A DNA stretch of 57,118 bases from Bacteroidota bacterium (GTDB taxonomy: Bacteria; Bacteroidota; Bacteroidia; Flavobacteriales; Schleiferiaceae), in contig PZPB01000010.1 in the NCBI GenBank assembly GCA_003045865.1, positions 1 to 57,118 of the forward strand, written 5' to 3'. The stretch's first letter is position 1, and each line of letters begins with the position of its first letter. A program made the position numbers and the translations under genes. Shown piece by piece: positions 41,447 to 51,337 of the stretch. The notes beneath the pieces were generated by a model that had not been told where the DNA came from, ran no database searches, and worked only from the letters and a program-made list of their open reading frames with translations.

Positions 41447-43170
41447 TGTAGGGCGTCTATTTTTTGCTGAAGACTTTTATTGGCAGGGTCTTTTTCTAGG
41501 GCTAGTTTGTACTGGGCTATTGCCTCTTCAAAGCGCTTATTGGCTTCTAAAATTTCGGCATAATGCATAAGAACTTCCGCATCGTGTTTGTTTGTTAAAC
41601 CCAGTAATTCTTCCATTTTTTTAAGCGCAGCGGGGTAGTTTTTCTGCTGGAAAAGCACCCAAGCCCAAGTATCAAGAAAAATAGGATTATTAGGACTTAA
41701 GCGATTACTTTTTTGAGTGAGGCTTAGAGCCTTCTCTAGCTTTTCGCCTCTTTCGGATAGGTAATAAGCGTAATTATTTAAGGCAGTGGCGTTTTCACTA
41801 TTTATGGTCAAAGCTTTATCGAAGTAAGCGTCACTCTGTTGATGATCTTTGGTAATATGATAGGCGGCCGCCAATTGTAAATAGAATTCGAGCTTCAGGT
41901 TGGGGTTTTGCACCACATAGTTAAGGCCATTTTCGAGGTAAGAAATAGCTTCCTCGCTCTCCTTCGCTTCATTAAAGGCAATGCCTGCCAAGAGGTAAGG
42001 GAAAGCTTGATTAGGGTAGAATTCTAGTGCAGCGGGCGCATCTTGGCGCAAGCTATCAAAAAGCCGATTTTGAATTTCAATTAAAAGAATTTGCTCCCAA
42101 AGTTGGTATTTCTGCTCAATGTTAAGCGCTTTTTTATAGAATCCTATGGCCTCGGCGTCTTTGCCATCGCGGCTTAGATAGTCGCCATACATGGCATAAA
42201 TGCGTGGATCTTCCACCTCGCTTTTTACTATGTCGTTAAGCATTATGTAGGCTTCTTTTGCAAGAGTACTATCTTTTAAAGAAGCAGCGAATAAACTAAC
42301 TAAAACGCCTATTTTACGTTCCACATCAAGGCGTGGGCTTTGCATGGCTTTACGCAAATGATGCAAGGAAGCTTCTCTATTATTAACCTGTCGGTAATAA
42401 TTGGCGAGGTCCAAATGGGGGCGTGGATCGTTGCTATCTAGGTCTACCATTTTGTGGTAAATTTCTAGAGCTTCGCTATCGCGACCATTAATTTGGTAAA
42501 GCTGTCCAAGCGCTCCGTAGTTATCGAGATTATTGGGGTCTTTATCAATTAGTTGTTTAATGGCCGCGGCCGCACCATCAATATTATTCGCTTTGAGGTG
42601 AGCTATTTTTTTAAGTTCGATTAAGGACTCTAAGGGCCGGAGCGTATTTTCTATCGTATCAATATGTGCGAGGGCTAATTCCATTTGGTCTTCCTCCAGG
42701 TAAGCCTGCGCCAGTTCATAGCGGAAATCTAAATTTTCACGATCGCTCTTGAGTAGCTTTTGATAAATGATAAGCTGCTCATCATGCAATTGGGCTTGCT
42801 TGTAAATAGCCGCACAAAGAAGCATGTACCAGTGATTTTCAGAATCGAGTTCCATCGCTCTTTCCGCATAAAAAAGAGCATTATTTTGGTCTTCGCGGGC
42901 AATGGCTAATTGGGCTAGTTCATAGCAAACGGTGGCATTTTCAGAATCGATGCGATAGAGCTCTCCAAAGAGGGCTTCCGCTTTTTCGCTTTCGCCGCGC
43001 AACTTGAAGTTTTGCGCTGCAAAGAAATTTTCATTAAAAAGCCTAAGCCTTTCCCCCTTGAGCTTACTCTGGGCAGAAAGGCTTAAGCTAAATGATATAA
43101 GAACTAAAAGGAATAAAGATTTATTCCAAAACGCTGTAATCGCCAATAGATATTTCTGTGAAGTTGCCAT
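41443..43170 (-). CDS. Secreted TPR-repeat protein
   Basis: The protein (575 aa from the ATG at 43170) starts with a signal sequence (SLFLLVLISFSLSLSAQ) and consists of about 14 tetratricopeptide repeats, for example YGALGQLYQINGRDSEALEI, YAMYGDYLSRDGKDAEAIGF and LNNYAYYLSERGEKLEKALS. Such solenoids bind other proteins and here would act in the periplasm or at the outer membrane. The N-terminus overlaps the end of the nucleotidyltransferase gene by about 50 bp; an in-frame TTG at 43149 would shorten the overlap and keep the signal peptide. It overlaps the DUF4292 gene by 4 bp. Confidence 0.85.
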   Translation of the reverse strand: MATSQKYLLAITAFWNKSLFLLVLISFSLSLSAQSKLKGERLRLFNENFFAAQNFKLRGESEKAEALFGELYRIDSENATVCYELAQLAIAREDQNNALFYAERAMELDSENHWYMLLCAAIYKQAQLHDEQLIIYQKLLKSDRENLDFRYELAQAYLEEDQMELALAHIDTIENTLRPLESLIELKKIAHLKANNIDGAAAAIKQLIDKDPNNLDNYGALGQLYQINGRDSEALEIYHKMVDLDSNDPRPHLDLANYYRQVNNREASLHHLRKAMQSPRLDVERKIGVLVSLFAASLKDSTLAKEAYIMLNDIVKSEVEDPRIYAMYGDYLSRDGKDAEAIGFYKKALNIEQKYQLWEQILLIEIQNRLFDSLRQDAPAALEFYPNQAFPYLLAGIAFNEAKESEEAISYLENGLNYVVQNPNLKLEFYLQLAAAYHITKDHQQSDAYFDKALTINSENATALNNYAYYLSERGEKLEKALSLTQKSNRLSPNNPIFLDTWAWVLFQQKNYPAALKKMEELLGLTNKHDAEVLMHYAEILEANKRFEEAIAQYKLALEKDPANKSLQQKIDALQ

Positions 43171-44125
43171 TAAACTTGGCTTTATTTCCAATCATTGAGT
43201 TTTTAAGCGTGGCATTGATTACCTCGCTATCTTCTTGAATTAAAACATCTTCGAGGTGCGAATCTTTAACTACGGTATTTTTACCAACGCTTACACGTGG
43301 CCCTACAGTTGAGTTAATAATTTTCGCGCCAGCAGCGATATAACAAGGCTCAATAATTTTACTATTTTCAATAGTAGCCTCGTCGCTCACTAGTTTCTCA
43401 TCATCTTGAATAAAACCAAGAATTTTACCATTCGTTTCTAGGGTAACCGCTTTATTACCGCAGTCCATCCATTCTTTAACGGTGCCAGAGGTAAACTTGC
43501 TACCTTTAGCTTTCATGTTTTCTAAAGCATTGGTAAGCTGATACTCGCCTTTGTCTTTAATGTCATTATCTAAAAGATATTGCAATTCGCTGCGCAGATA
43601 TTCACCATCATTAAAATAATAAATACCGATAATGGCTTCATCGGAAACGAAAGTTTCGGGCTTTTCTATAAAGTCGGTGATAATGCCTTTATCATCCTTT
43701 TTCACTACGCCGAAAGCCGCTGGGTTTTCTACTCTTTTGGTCCAAATAACACCATCGTTTTGTACGTCTAAGCTAAAATCGGCACGGAAAAGCGTATCTG
43801 CGAAAGCAACTACTACATTACCACTTAAAGATTCTTTTGCGCAAAGAATAGCATGTGCCGTTCCTAGGGGTTTATCTTGGTAAAAAATACTGCCTTTTGC
43901 ACCCAAAGAAGCAGCAATATTTTTAAGATCGTTTTCAACGGCCTCGCCAAAATCACCAATAATAAAGGCGATTTCGTCTACTTTTTGTCCCGCCACTTTA
44001 ACAATGTCCTCAACCAAACGCTGCACAATAGGCTTGCCAGCAATAGGAATTAAAGGTTTTGGAATGGTTAAGGTATGAGGTCTTAAGCGGCTGCCACGGC
44101 CGGCCATTGGAACGATAATTTTCAT
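43121..44125 (-). CDS. Sugar-phosphate nucleotidyltransferase with left-handed beta-helix tail
   Basis: The enzyme (334 aa) activates a sugar 1-phosphate with an NTP. Residues 1-235 are the nucleotidyltransferase fold with the signature MAGRGSRLRPHTLTIPKPLI (P-loop-like GxGxRLxPxT and the sugar-binding KPLI), VVAFADTLFRADF with the metal Asp, and IGIYYF. Residues about 250-330 show hexapeptide-like repeats (ATIENSKII, AAGAKIINSTV, VSVGKNTVVKDS). The glucose-1-phosphate thymidylyl/uridylyltransferase group fits best, but the nucleotide and sugar are not determined. It lies in a chain with a flippase and dUTPase. Confidence 0.85.
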   Translation of the reverse strand: MKIIVPMAGRGSRLRPHTLTIPKPLIPIAGKPIVQRLVEDIVKVAGQKVDEIAFIIGDFGEAVENDLKNIAASLGAKGSIFYQDKPLGTAHAILCAKESLSGNVVVAFADTLFRADFSLDVQNDGVIWTKRVENPAAFGVVKKDDKGIITDFIEKPETFVSDEAIIGIYYFNDGEYLRSELQYLLDNDIKDKGEYQLTNALENMKAKGSKFTSGTVKEWMDCGNKAVTLETNGKILGFIQDDEKLVSDEATIENSKIIEPCYIAAGAKIINSTVGPRVSVGKNTVVKDSHLEDVLIQEDSEVINATLKNSMIGNKAKFNGNFTEISIGDYSVLE

Positions 44126-44220
44126 TTTCTAATTCTTTGTTTGAATGTAATAAACAATGTTAGTTACAAAAATGCAGTTTGCCTAAAAATGACCCATATT
44201 TTATTAGTAAAAATTTGGTC

Positions 44221-44658
44221 TTATTTATGGCCTGTGCTGCCAAAACCTCCTGCACCACGACCGGTTTCATCCAAGCTTTCGCTTAAGGCCCATGTGATGC
44301 GACTGTATTGGGCAATTACCAACTGGGCAATTCTTTCGCCTGGGGCAATACTAACTTCATCATTGCTGAGGTTTACCAAAATCACCCCAATCTCACCGCG
44401 GTAGTCGGCGTCAATTGTCCCTGGGGCATTTAAAACGCTAATGCCTTGTTTATATGCCAAGCCGCTACGCGGGCGCACTTGGGCTTCGTAACCTGGTTCA
44501 AGCGCAATATAAAGCCCGGTTTTAACTAAGGCTCTTTCTAAGGGTTTTAATGTAATTGTATCTTCTAAAACCGCTTGTAAATCGAGGCCGGCAGAGCCAG
44601 CCGTTTGGTAACTAGGCAAGGGGTAGCCCGACTTATTAATTACTTTAACTGTTGTCAT
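44221..44658 (-). CDS. dut: dUTP diphosphatase
   Basis: This is a trimeric dUTPase (145 aa) that removes dUTP and supplies dUMP for thymidylate. All five motifs are visible: [10 protein letters not shown] (motif 1), [11 protein letters not shown] (2), [18 protein letters not shown] (3, with the catalytic Asp), [13 protein letters not shown] (4) and the C-terminal [10 protein letters not shown] arm (5) that closes over the substrate. It overlaps the flippase gene by 14 bp at its start. Confidence 0.96.
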   Translation of the reverse strand: MTTVKVINKSGYPLPSYQTAGSAGLDLQAVLEDTITLKPLERALVKTGLYIALEPGYEAQVRPRSGLAYKQGISVLNAPGTIDADYRGEIGVILVNLSNDEVSIAPGERIAQLVIAQYSRITWALSESLDETGRGAGGFGSTGHK

Positions 44659-46117
44659 TTTTTCGCAAGTTTAAAATAGCACGTCCGTCTATCCACAGCA
44701 TGTAAAGGAGATAGAGACTAAAAGTAATAAGCCCAGGCCAAAAGCGGGCATCAAACACATAATAGCTTAAATAAGCGCCAATTAAGGCCAAGCCAAGATA
44801 CATGCTAATGGTGCGCACGGGATATTTTATGGGATCGTGTTTTTGATTGAGATAATAGGAGTAGGCAGTCATGGCCGCATAACTAATAAGGGTGGCCCAA
44901 GCCGCCCCGGTATAGCCATATTTAGGCACCAATAATAGGTTGAAGCTAATGGTAAAAGCCAGTCCGAAAAAGGAAATATAAGCCCCCATGCGGGTTTTAT
45001 TTTTTAACTTATACCAAATATTGAGGTTGAAGTTAATGCCTAAAAGTAAGTTTGCAAAAAGTAGAACGGGCACAATATCCCAGCCTTCCCAGTATTTCTC
45101 ATCAATAAAATGACTCCATTTTAAAAGGGAAGTAAAACTTACCAATCCTAAAAAAATCAGCGACTGAATCATTACGAAATACTTCAGTACACGCGCCATA
45201 TTGTTTTTTATATTGCCTTCGCCTGAAAAGAAAAACGGTTCTGCGGCAAAGCGAAAGGCCTGAATAAAAAGCACCATGAAAGTGGCAATTTTCATCATGG
45301 CTCCGAAAACCCCCATGGCAACATCGTTTTCCCCTTCCGGTAGAAGGTATTTCATAAACTGAAACTGGGCTTTCTCATTACTTATCCCGGCAAGGAAACC
45401 AATAACTAAGGGGCTAGTATAAATAAGTAGCTCCTTTAAAAGCGCGGGCTTAAGCTTAAAGCGGATTTGAAAATAATCGGGTAAAAAGAGCAAAATCATA
45501 AAGCCATTACCAATTAAATTGGCAATAAACACATAGGCTACGCCCCAGTCGGGTTGATATAAAAATTGCAGCGCTTGGGGAAGGAGTTCACGCTCGTTAA
45601 GGTAGGGTAAAAGCAAGAAGAAAACTAGGTTTAAGGAAACCATAAGGGCAATGGCACCTAAGCGAATGGCCAGAAAACGCAAGGGTTTGTTTTCGGCTCT
45701 AAGTTTAGCAAAGGGTACGGCCGCCAAAGCGTCCATCGCTACAATTAGCAACATCCAAAGAACAAAGTAAGGTCTATCGGCAAACTGCAAGGCTTCTGCA
45801 ATGGGCTCTAAAAAAATGACGGTTAGGGCGATTAAAATAAGGGAGAGAACGAGAGTGAAGAGCACGGTATGGCTAAAAATATCGCGACCAGCGTACTTTT
45901 TGTCGTTGTAAAAACGAAAGAAAGCGGTTTCCATCCCGAAAGTTAAGACTACCATTAAAAAGGCAATCATAGAGTAAATGTCGTTTAGTACTCCGTACTC
46001 GGCCTTTTCAATAATCCCTGTATGTAAGGGAGTTAAGGCAAAATTTAGCAAGCGCGCCAGAATGGTGGTTAAACCATAAATTACCGTTTGTGAAGCGAGT
46101 TTTTTAAGTGTCGACAT
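44645..46117 (-). CDS. Polysaccharide flippase (MATE/Wzx-like oligosaccharide exporter)
   Basis: This is a polytopic inner-membrane protein of 490 residues with about 14 helices, in the MOP flippase superfamily that moves undecaprenyl-linked sugars across the membrane. The opening [20 protein letters not shown] and the [20 protein letters not shown] segment are typical for the Bacteroidota members; [16 protein letters not shown] and [16 protein letters not shown] are later helices. It starts an operon whose next genes are dut and a sugar nucleotidyltransferase, which fits a role in surface polysaccharide synthesis. Confidence 0.87.
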   Translation of the reverse strand: MSTLKKLASQTVIYGLTTILARLLNFALTPLHTGIIEKAEYGVLNDIYSMIAFLMVVLTFGMETAFFRFYNDKKYAGRDIFSHTVLFTLVLSLILIALTVIFLEPIAEALQFADRPYFVLWMLLIVAMDALAAVPFAKLRAENKPLRFLAIRLGAIALMVSLNLVFFLLLPYLNERELLPQALQFLYQPDWGVAYVFIANLIGNGFMILLFLPDYFQIRFKLKPALLKELLIYTSPLVIGFLAGISNEKAQFQFMKYLLPEGENDVAMGVFGAMMKIATFMVLFIQAFRFAAEPFFFSGEGNIKNNMARVLKYFVMIQSLIFLGLVSFTSLLKWSHFIDEKYWEGWDIVPVLLFANLLLGINFNLNIWYKLKNKTRMGAYISFFGLAFTISFNLLLVPKYGYTGAAWATLISYAAMTAYSYYLNQKHDPIKYPVRTISMYLGLALIGAYLSYYVFDARFWPGLITFSLYLLYMLWIDGRAILNLRKNDNS

Positions 46118-46224
46118 TGCTTTTGCTAGAAGTGTAAAAGTATATTTTCACAAACGGAATTTAGCCTGTCATTAAGCTATTTCTGAACCTTTGTATTAAC
46201 AAAAGATTACCCTTTGCAATTCTT

Positions 46225-46232
46225 TATCTTTG
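46225..46232 (+). promoter_or_regulatory. -7 promoter box of the M28 peptidase gene
   Basis: TATCTTTG is a perfect TAnnTTTG, 18 bp before the ATG at 46251. It overlaps an alternative in-frame TTG at 46230, which argues against that TTG as the start. A clear TTG -33 element at the usual distance is not visible. Confidence 0.45.
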
Positions 46233-46250
46233 GCGCAAATTAAAATACCT

Positions 46251-47930
46251 ATGATAAGAAAGATTGCTCTCTTTATCTTGATTGGCTTCGGCTTAAATGC
46301 GCAGCATCATGAGTGCTTTGAATTACCGGCCTCTAGTTTAGAAGATATAAAGAACGATGTATTTTATTTAGCATCAAATGAGCTAGAAGGACGCCTTCCG
46401 GGCACCACCGGCGAAAAGTTAGCCCGCCAACATATTTTAAGAGTTTTTAAATCGGCCGCTTTAGAGCCTGCATTACTTGGCAGTTTTGAGCAAGAATTTA
46501 GTGTGCCCAATAGGGTTGTGCGCATGGAAGGCCTTAACACCTTCACGTATAAAAAAGAGGCACTAAAAATTGATGAAGACTTTTACCCTGTGGCTTATTC
46601 TACTAGCGGAAAAGTAAGCGGTGAAACCGAGTATGTCTCTTTTGGTATAGAAAGCGAAGAGCTGAAGCGCGATGATATCGACGATAAAGATGTGAGAGGC
46701 AAAATTGCCGTTTTAGAAATGAGCTCCCCCGATGGGATTCATCCTCACTCGAAGTATATGCAGTGGCACGACATTGCTAAGCGCGTGAAATTGCTCAAAG
46801 AAAAAGGCGCAACCGCGGTATTGTTGGTGAAAACCAAGGGTAATGCGAATTCTCCTGAATCGGAGTTTAAAAGCCTTGAGTCTTGCGGTTTACCCGTGAT
46901 TTACATTCGCAATGAAAAAATCGCCAAGAAATTAAGAAGAAAACGCTCGGTAAGCCTAGAAGTGCGCTTAAAAGAGTTTCGCGATATCACCTATAATATT
47001 GCCGGCCTGATTAATAATGTGGCTCCGCAAACTATTATTATCGGCGCTCACTACGATCATTTGGGTTATGGCGGGCCAAGTTCACGCTATCGCGGAGATG
47101 CGGAAGAACAAATTCATAATGGGGCAGATGATAATGCTAGTGGCGTAGCGGGATTACTAAGCTTAGTGCGTTTTCTGTCAAGAACTGAAGATGCTAGTTT
47201 AAGGGCTTTTAATTATCTATTTGTGGCTTTTTCGGCCGAAGAAATGGGGCTTTTAGGATCGAAATACTTTACCCAGCAAATCAATAAAATACCCAATCTG
47301 CAGTACAGCTATATGATGAATATGGATATGATTGGGAGAATGGAAGATAATGTGCTGGCAATTAACGGAGTAGGTACTTCTCCTTTGTGGTCGGAAATCA
47401 TCAATCCAATTACTTGCGATTTAACACTGCAGTTAAGCGAAAGTGGTGTAGGACCTAGCGATCACACCAATTTTTACTATTTAAATATGCCGGTATTGCA
47501 TTTCTTTACGGGCACGCATGAAGATTATCACACACCCGACGATGATGCCGAGAAAATTAATGTAAAAGGGATTTTTAGTACACTAAACTTGATGGCCTCT
47601 ATTATTCGCAATAGTCCAGTAGGATCAACTTTGCCCTTTACAACTACTAAAGTGGAAAGCACTAAGGCACCAAAATTTTCGGTAACCCTAGGGGTGATGC
47701 CCGATTACCTGTATCAAGGTCAAGGAATGAAGATTGACGGGGTAACCAAGGGAAAACCAGGGGAAGGCGCCGGATTACAAGCAGGCGATATTATTACCCA
47801 ACTAGGAGAAGTTCAGGTATCTAATATGCAAAGTTATATGGAGGCCCTTTCTAAATTAGAAAAAGGCGAAAGCGCCACATTACTCTATAAAAGAGGCGCA
47901 GAAGTACTTAGTGCTGTTGTTCAATTTTAA
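46251..47930 (+). CDS. Secreted M28-family zinc aminopeptidase with PA-like insert and PDZ domain
   Basis: The product (559 aa from ATG 46251) has a signal peptide (KIALFILIGFGLNAQ). A PA-type lid region follows (about 110-240). The M28 catalytic domain (about 250-455) shows zinc and catalytic residues in IIIGAHYDHLGYGG, NGADDNASGVAGLL, FSAEEMGLLGSKYF, NMDMIGRM and GPSDHTNFY. A C-terminal PDZ domain spans about 475-559 (KGKPGEGAGLQAGDIITQLG). M28 enzymes release N-terminal residues from peptides; here it would act in the periplasm or outside the cell. The next gene, gpsA, begins 10 bp after the stop. Confidence 0.9.
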   Translation: MIRKIALFILIGFGLNAQHHECFELPASSLEDIKNDVFYLASNELEGRLPGTTGEKLARQHILRVFKSAALEPALLGSFEQEFSVPNRVVRMEGLNTFTYKKEALKIDEDFYPVAYSTSGKVSGETEYVSFGIESEELKRDDIDDKDVRGKIAVLEMSSPDGIHPHSKYMQWHDIAKRVKLLKEKGATAVLLVKTKGNANSPESEFKSLESCGLPVIYIRNEKIAKKLRRKRSVSLEVRLKEFRDITYNIAGLINNVAPQTIIIGAHYDHLGYGGPSSRYRGDAEEQIHNGADDNASGVAGLLSLVRFLSRTEDASLRAFNYLFVAFSAEEMGLLGSKYFTQQINKIPNLQYSYMMNMDMIGRMEDNVLAINGVGTSPLWSEIINPITCDLTLQLSESGVGPSDHTNFYYLNMPVLHFFTGTHEDYHTPDDDAEKINVKGIFSTLNLMASIIRNSPVGSTLPFTTTKVESTKAPKFSVTLGVMPDYLYQGQGMKIDGVTKGKPGEGAGLQAGDIITQLGEVQVSNMQSYMEALSKLEKGESATLLYKRGAEVLSAVVQF

Positions 47931-47940
47931 GACTTAAAAG

Positions 47941-48924
47941 ATGAATATTGCCGTAATAGGAGGAGGAAGCTGGGCAACTGCCTTGGTGAAAATCTTCACT
48001 GAAAGTAACGATTACGTAGGTTGGTGGATGCGCGATGAAGCCAATGTGATGCACATTAAAAAGTATCACAACAACAATAAATATCTAAGCTCGGTAGAAT
48101 TGCAAACCGAGAAAATCGATATTTCTACCGACATCAACCAAATCGTAAAGCAAGCAGAAATTCTAGTCTTTGCCATTCCTTCCGCTTTTCTTAAATCTTC
48201 ACTCAGCGGCTTAACCATTGATATCAGCTCTAAAAAAGTTTTTAGCGCCATTAAAGGGATTGTACCGGATGAAAATCTCATTGTAGGTGAGTTTTTTCAT
48301 CAAAAATACGGGGTGCCCATAAATAGTATTGGTGTTATTACCGGCCCCTGCCATGCCGAGGAGGTAGCCTTAGAAAGGCTGAGTTATTTAACGGTGGCAA
48401 CCCAAGATAAAGAACAAGCCGCCGCTTTAGCCAAGCGTATGGACTGTGACTTTATCAAAACGACCATTTCCGACGATATTTATGGTACCGAGTACGCAGC
48501 CGTGCTTAAAAACATCTATGCTTTAGCGGCAGGTATTTGTCACGGATTAGGCTACGGCGATAACTTCCAGGCGGTATTGGTAAGTAATGCTATCCGCGAA
48601 ATGAAGCGCTTTATTAAAGAAGTACATCCGATTAAGCGCGATATAAATAACTCGGCTTATTTGGGCGATTTATTGGTAACCGCTTATTCGCAGTTTTCGC
48701 GTAATCGCACCTTTGGAAATATGATTGGCAAAGGCTACACGGTACGCAGTGCTATGTTAGAGATGAATATGGTGGCGGAAGGTTATTATGCTGCGGCCCT
48801 AATTAGAGAGGTTCGGAAGGAGAAGGAAATTAAAATGCCCATTGCCGATGCGGTGTATAAAATTCTTTACGAGAATAAAAACCCCAAAAAGCTAATGGCC
48901 AAGCTTACCAGTAAGCTTAATTAA
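47941..48924 (+). CDS. gpsA: NAD(P)-dependent glycerol-3-phosphate dehydrogenase
   Basis: The enzyme (327 aa) reduces dihydroxyacetone phosphate to sn-glycerol 3-phosphate, the backbone of phospholipids. The N-terminal Rossmann motif is IAVIGGGSWATALVKI. The central segment ITGPCHAEEVA and the catalytic Lys in YAAVLKNIYALAAG are characteristic, as is the C-terminal helical part (MNMVAEGYYAA). It lies between the M28 peptidase and nitroreductase genes with 10- and 15-bp gaps, so these three are probably cotranscribed. Confidence 0.94.
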   Translation: MNIAVIGGGSWATALVKIFTESNDYVGWWMRDEANVMHIKKYHNNNKYLSSVELQTEKIDISTDINQIVKQAEILVFAIPSAFLKSSLSGLTIDISSKKVFSAIKGIVPDENLIVGEFFHQKYGVPINSIGVITGPCHAEEVALERLSYLTVATQDKEQAAALAKRMDCDFIKTTISDDIYGTEYAAVLKNIYALAAGICHGLGYGDNFQAVLVSNAIREMKRFIKEVHPIKRDINNSAYLGDLLVTAYSQFSRNRTFGNMIGKGYTVRSAMLEMNMVAEGYYAAALIREVRKEKEIKMPIADAVYKILYENKNPKKLMAKLTSKLN

Positions 48925-48939
48925 GAGCAACGTTTAAGC

Positions 48940-49617
48940 ATGGAAAAGGAATCTTCAGCGCCACATTTTATCGCCTATAAAAGGACGAAACCCAGCTTTA
49001 ATTCCATCTTGGAGGAAAGTAACAGCCTGAATGATCTTTATCAAGAACGTCGCAGTTGTCGCTATTTCTCATCGGAAAAAGTAGAGAAGGAGGTGATTGA
49101 AAATCTCATTCGTATTGCCGCATCTGCCCCGAGCGGTGCCCACAAACAACCCTGGTACTTTGTGGCGATTAGCGACCCCATCTTAAAAAAGAAGATTAGA
49201 GAAGCAGCCGAAAAAGAGGAGCGTGCCTTTTACGAAGGGCGGGCTAGTGACGAGTGGCTAAAAGATCTAAAACCCATTGGGACCGACGCCAAAAAGGAGT
49301 TTTTAGAAACTGCGCCGTGGTTAATAGTAGTCTTTAAGCGCAGTTATGATGTATCCCCGCAAGGCGAAAAAGCGAAGAATTATTACGTAAACGAATCCGT
49401 GGGTATTGCTAGCGGTTTTCTCATCAGCGCCATTCATCATTTAGGCCTATCAACCCTTACACATACCCCCAGCCCAATGAACTTTTTAAGCGAAATTTTG
49501 GAGCGCCCTGTCGAGGAAAAGCCCTTTCTTTTACTGCCGGTAGGTTACGCTTCTGCAGATGCGCAGGTACCCGATTTGCAGCGAAAAGGACTAAATGATA
49601 CAAGTGATTTTCGCTGA
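48940..49617 (+). CDS. Nitroreductase-family flavoprotein, iodotyrosine-deiodinase-like
   Basis: The 225-residue protein is an FMN enzyme of the nitroreductase fold. FMN-binding segments are ERRSCRYFSSEKV, SAPSGAHKQPWYF and ESVGIASGFLISAIHHLGL. The stretch EERAFYEGRASDEWLKDL, followed by KPIGTDAKKEFLETAPWLIV, and THTPSPMNFL with RP-x-EKPFLLLPVGYA, follow the iodotyrosine deiodinase subgroup, including the Glu/Tyr/Lys that hold halotyrosine substrates. Members from bacteria, including Bacteroidota, reductively dehalogenate halotyrosines in vitro. The natural bacterial substrate is unclear. Confidence 0.85.
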   Translation: MEKESSAPHFIAYKRTKPSFNSILEESNSLNDLYQERRSCRYFSSEKVEKEVIENLIRIAASAPSGAHKQPWYFVAISDPILKKKIREAAEKEERAFYEGRASDEWLKDLKPIGTDAKKEFLETAPWLIVVFKRSYDVSPQGEKAKNYYVNESVGIASGFLISAIHHLGLSTLTHTPSPMNFLSEILERPVEEKPFLLLPVGYASADAQVPDLQRKGLNDTSDFR

Positions 49618-49714
49618 TTTACAGGATTTCAGCTAGGAATGACACTTTTTTTCGCTAGGTTCTCACCTCACTTTCTTTTAATTATCATATTTGAAAGTTG
49701 ATAGGGGGAAAACA

Positions 49715-51337
49715 ATGATTGCACAATTAAGCAAATACCAAATAGGGTTCTTTATAACGGCGGTTGCGCTGGCTTCATTAGTGGGTATTAATCAATACCA
49801 TTTTGCCATGTGGAACCAGTATATTTCCTTGCCTTGGCTTTACGACATAATCAATCCTGCGCTTTACCAAAACGATTTATTGGTAGATCAACAAGTAAAT
49901 TCACCTACCTTCTTTTTATACGGATTAGCGGCTTTGGCGCCTTTGTTTTTACAAAAAACTCCGCTACTGTTTTTTAGTCTATATAGCTTAACTTTAGTCT
50001 ACACAATTTATTCATTCTACCGCTTAGGCTCGGGCCTTTTTAAGGATAAGCGTAGCGGGGTTTTGACGGTAGTTTTATTGGCCTTCGCATTCCCGGTAAT
50101 TGGCGATGTGAGCCTGTGGGATAGTCTTTTAATGGAGCGTACTATTGCTCTTCCTTTTTTATTGATTTCCATTTACAGTAGCTACAGTAAAAAGTATTGG
50201 CTTAGTATTGTCCTGCAGGCGATCGCTTTTAATATTCATCCTTTATCTGCCGCATATATTATTGCCGCCACTTGGTTGGGCGTGCTAATCGCAGAAGGCT
50301 TTAAAAAGGAATACTTTCTTTACGGGGCGGCTTTGTTAGTCTTAGTTTCTCCTGCTTTATACCTCCGCTTCACCAGTCCCAGTGAAACAGCGTACGGTGC
50401 CGCTTTAACCGCCACTTGGATGGAAGTAATGCGTCTTCGTAATGGACATCACACCTTTCCTTCGGAGTTTCCTCTCCTCATTTTTGTAAAATCACTCTTA
50501 ATAGCTATCACCTATTTTGTGTTGGTGCTGCAAGGTGGTTTCAAAATGGCCCAGAAAAAGTATTTACTAGCTTTTGGTTCTCTTATTCTTTTTATGCTCT
50601 TGCTAGGAACGGTTTTCACAGAGCTTTATCCCATAAAGTTGATTATACAGTTACAGTTTTATCGTGCCTATTTATTCCTAGTCATTTTAACGATTGTGCT
50701 TTGGTCAGGTTTAATTATTACCAGGCCTAAACCCTTGTATTTTCTTTTGGCTAGCGCCATTCTCGCCCAGTATTTTTACGGCGAATGGTCTAAAACGGCC
50801 ACCGCCTTAATTTTTGCGCCTGGCGCTTGGTTCCTTTTGCGTTTTTATGGTCTAAAACTGCAAAGCACGGTTTTATTAAGCACCTCATTTTTGGCCTTGG
50901 GTTTACTGGCCTTTGTTTTAAGAGGTGGAATGGACATTACGCAAGGGGAACAAGAAAAAGACTGGTATGCCGTGCAGGATTGGTTTCAGGCCAGTACCGA
51001 TATCAATAGCTTAGCCATTGTGCCACCAGCCGAAGCAGGCTTTAGAGTACGCAGTAAGCGCGCTTCCTACGGCGACTGGTTTGATGGGACCAAGGCATTT
51101 TTCAGTGAACACTACGCGGCTTATTGGTTAGATCACATGAAGAGCCTTGGCTGCACCGACCCCGAAACACTAAAGGAAGATTATCGCACCCTAGGGAAAG
51201 AAGATTTTCTCGCTATTTGGGAAAAAGAGCAGGGTAAATTTAGCGAAGCTTACGCAGTATGCTATGCCGATGAAGCTATCGAAAACTGGAATCTCGTGTT
51301 TAAAAACGGACGTTTCGCAGTGTACCAATTGCCTTAA
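49715..51337 (+). CDS. Polytopic membrane protein of unknown function (GT-C-like layout)
   Basis: The product (540 aa from ATG 49715, preceded by AGGGGG) has about 12 membrane helices (such as IGFFITAVALASLVGINQY, YWLSIVLQAIAFNIHPLSAA and YFLLASAILAQYFYG), followed by a soluble C-terminal part of about 120 residues (from WYAVQDWFQASTDINSLAIV). The first periplasmic loop holds Asp residues near NPALYQNDLLVDQQ, where GT-C glycosyltransferases carry their catalytic acid, but I cannot confirm the family. Its stop codon abuts the stop of the convergent barrel gene (shared TTAATTAA). Confidence 0.7.
   Translation: MIAQLSKYQIGFFITAVALASLVGINQYHFAMWNQYISLPWLYDIINPALYQNDLLVDQQVNSPTFFLYGLAALAPLFLQKTPLLFFSLYSLTLVYTIYSFYRLGSGLFKDKRSGVLTVVLLAFAFPVIGDVSLWDSLLMERTIALPFLLISIYSSYSKKYWLSIVLQAIAFNIHPLSAAYIIAATWLGVLIAEGFKKEYFLYGAALLVLVSPALYLRFTSPSETAYGAALTATWMEVMRLRNGHHTFPSEFPLLIFVKSLLIAITYFVLVLQGGFKMAQKKYLLAFGSLILFMLLLGTVFTELYPIKLIIQLQFYRAYLFLVILTIVLWSGLIITRPKPLYFLLASAILAQYFYGEWSKTATALIFAPGAWFLLRFYGLKLQSTVLLSTSFLALGLLAFVLRGGMDITQGEQEKDWYAVQDWFQASTDINSLAIVPPAEAGFRVRSKRASYGDWFDGTKAFFSEHYAAYWLDHMKSLGCTDPETLKEDYRTLGKEDFLAIWEKEQGKFSEAYAVCYADEAIENWNLVFKNGRFAVYQLP

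Noticed and set aside
44178-44187. TTTGCCTAAA (minus TTTAGGCAAA) before the nucleotidyltransferase gene as a second MntR box
   Set aside because: It matches one half of the operator at 33778-33793 but lacks the second arm, and the downstream gene has no link to metals.
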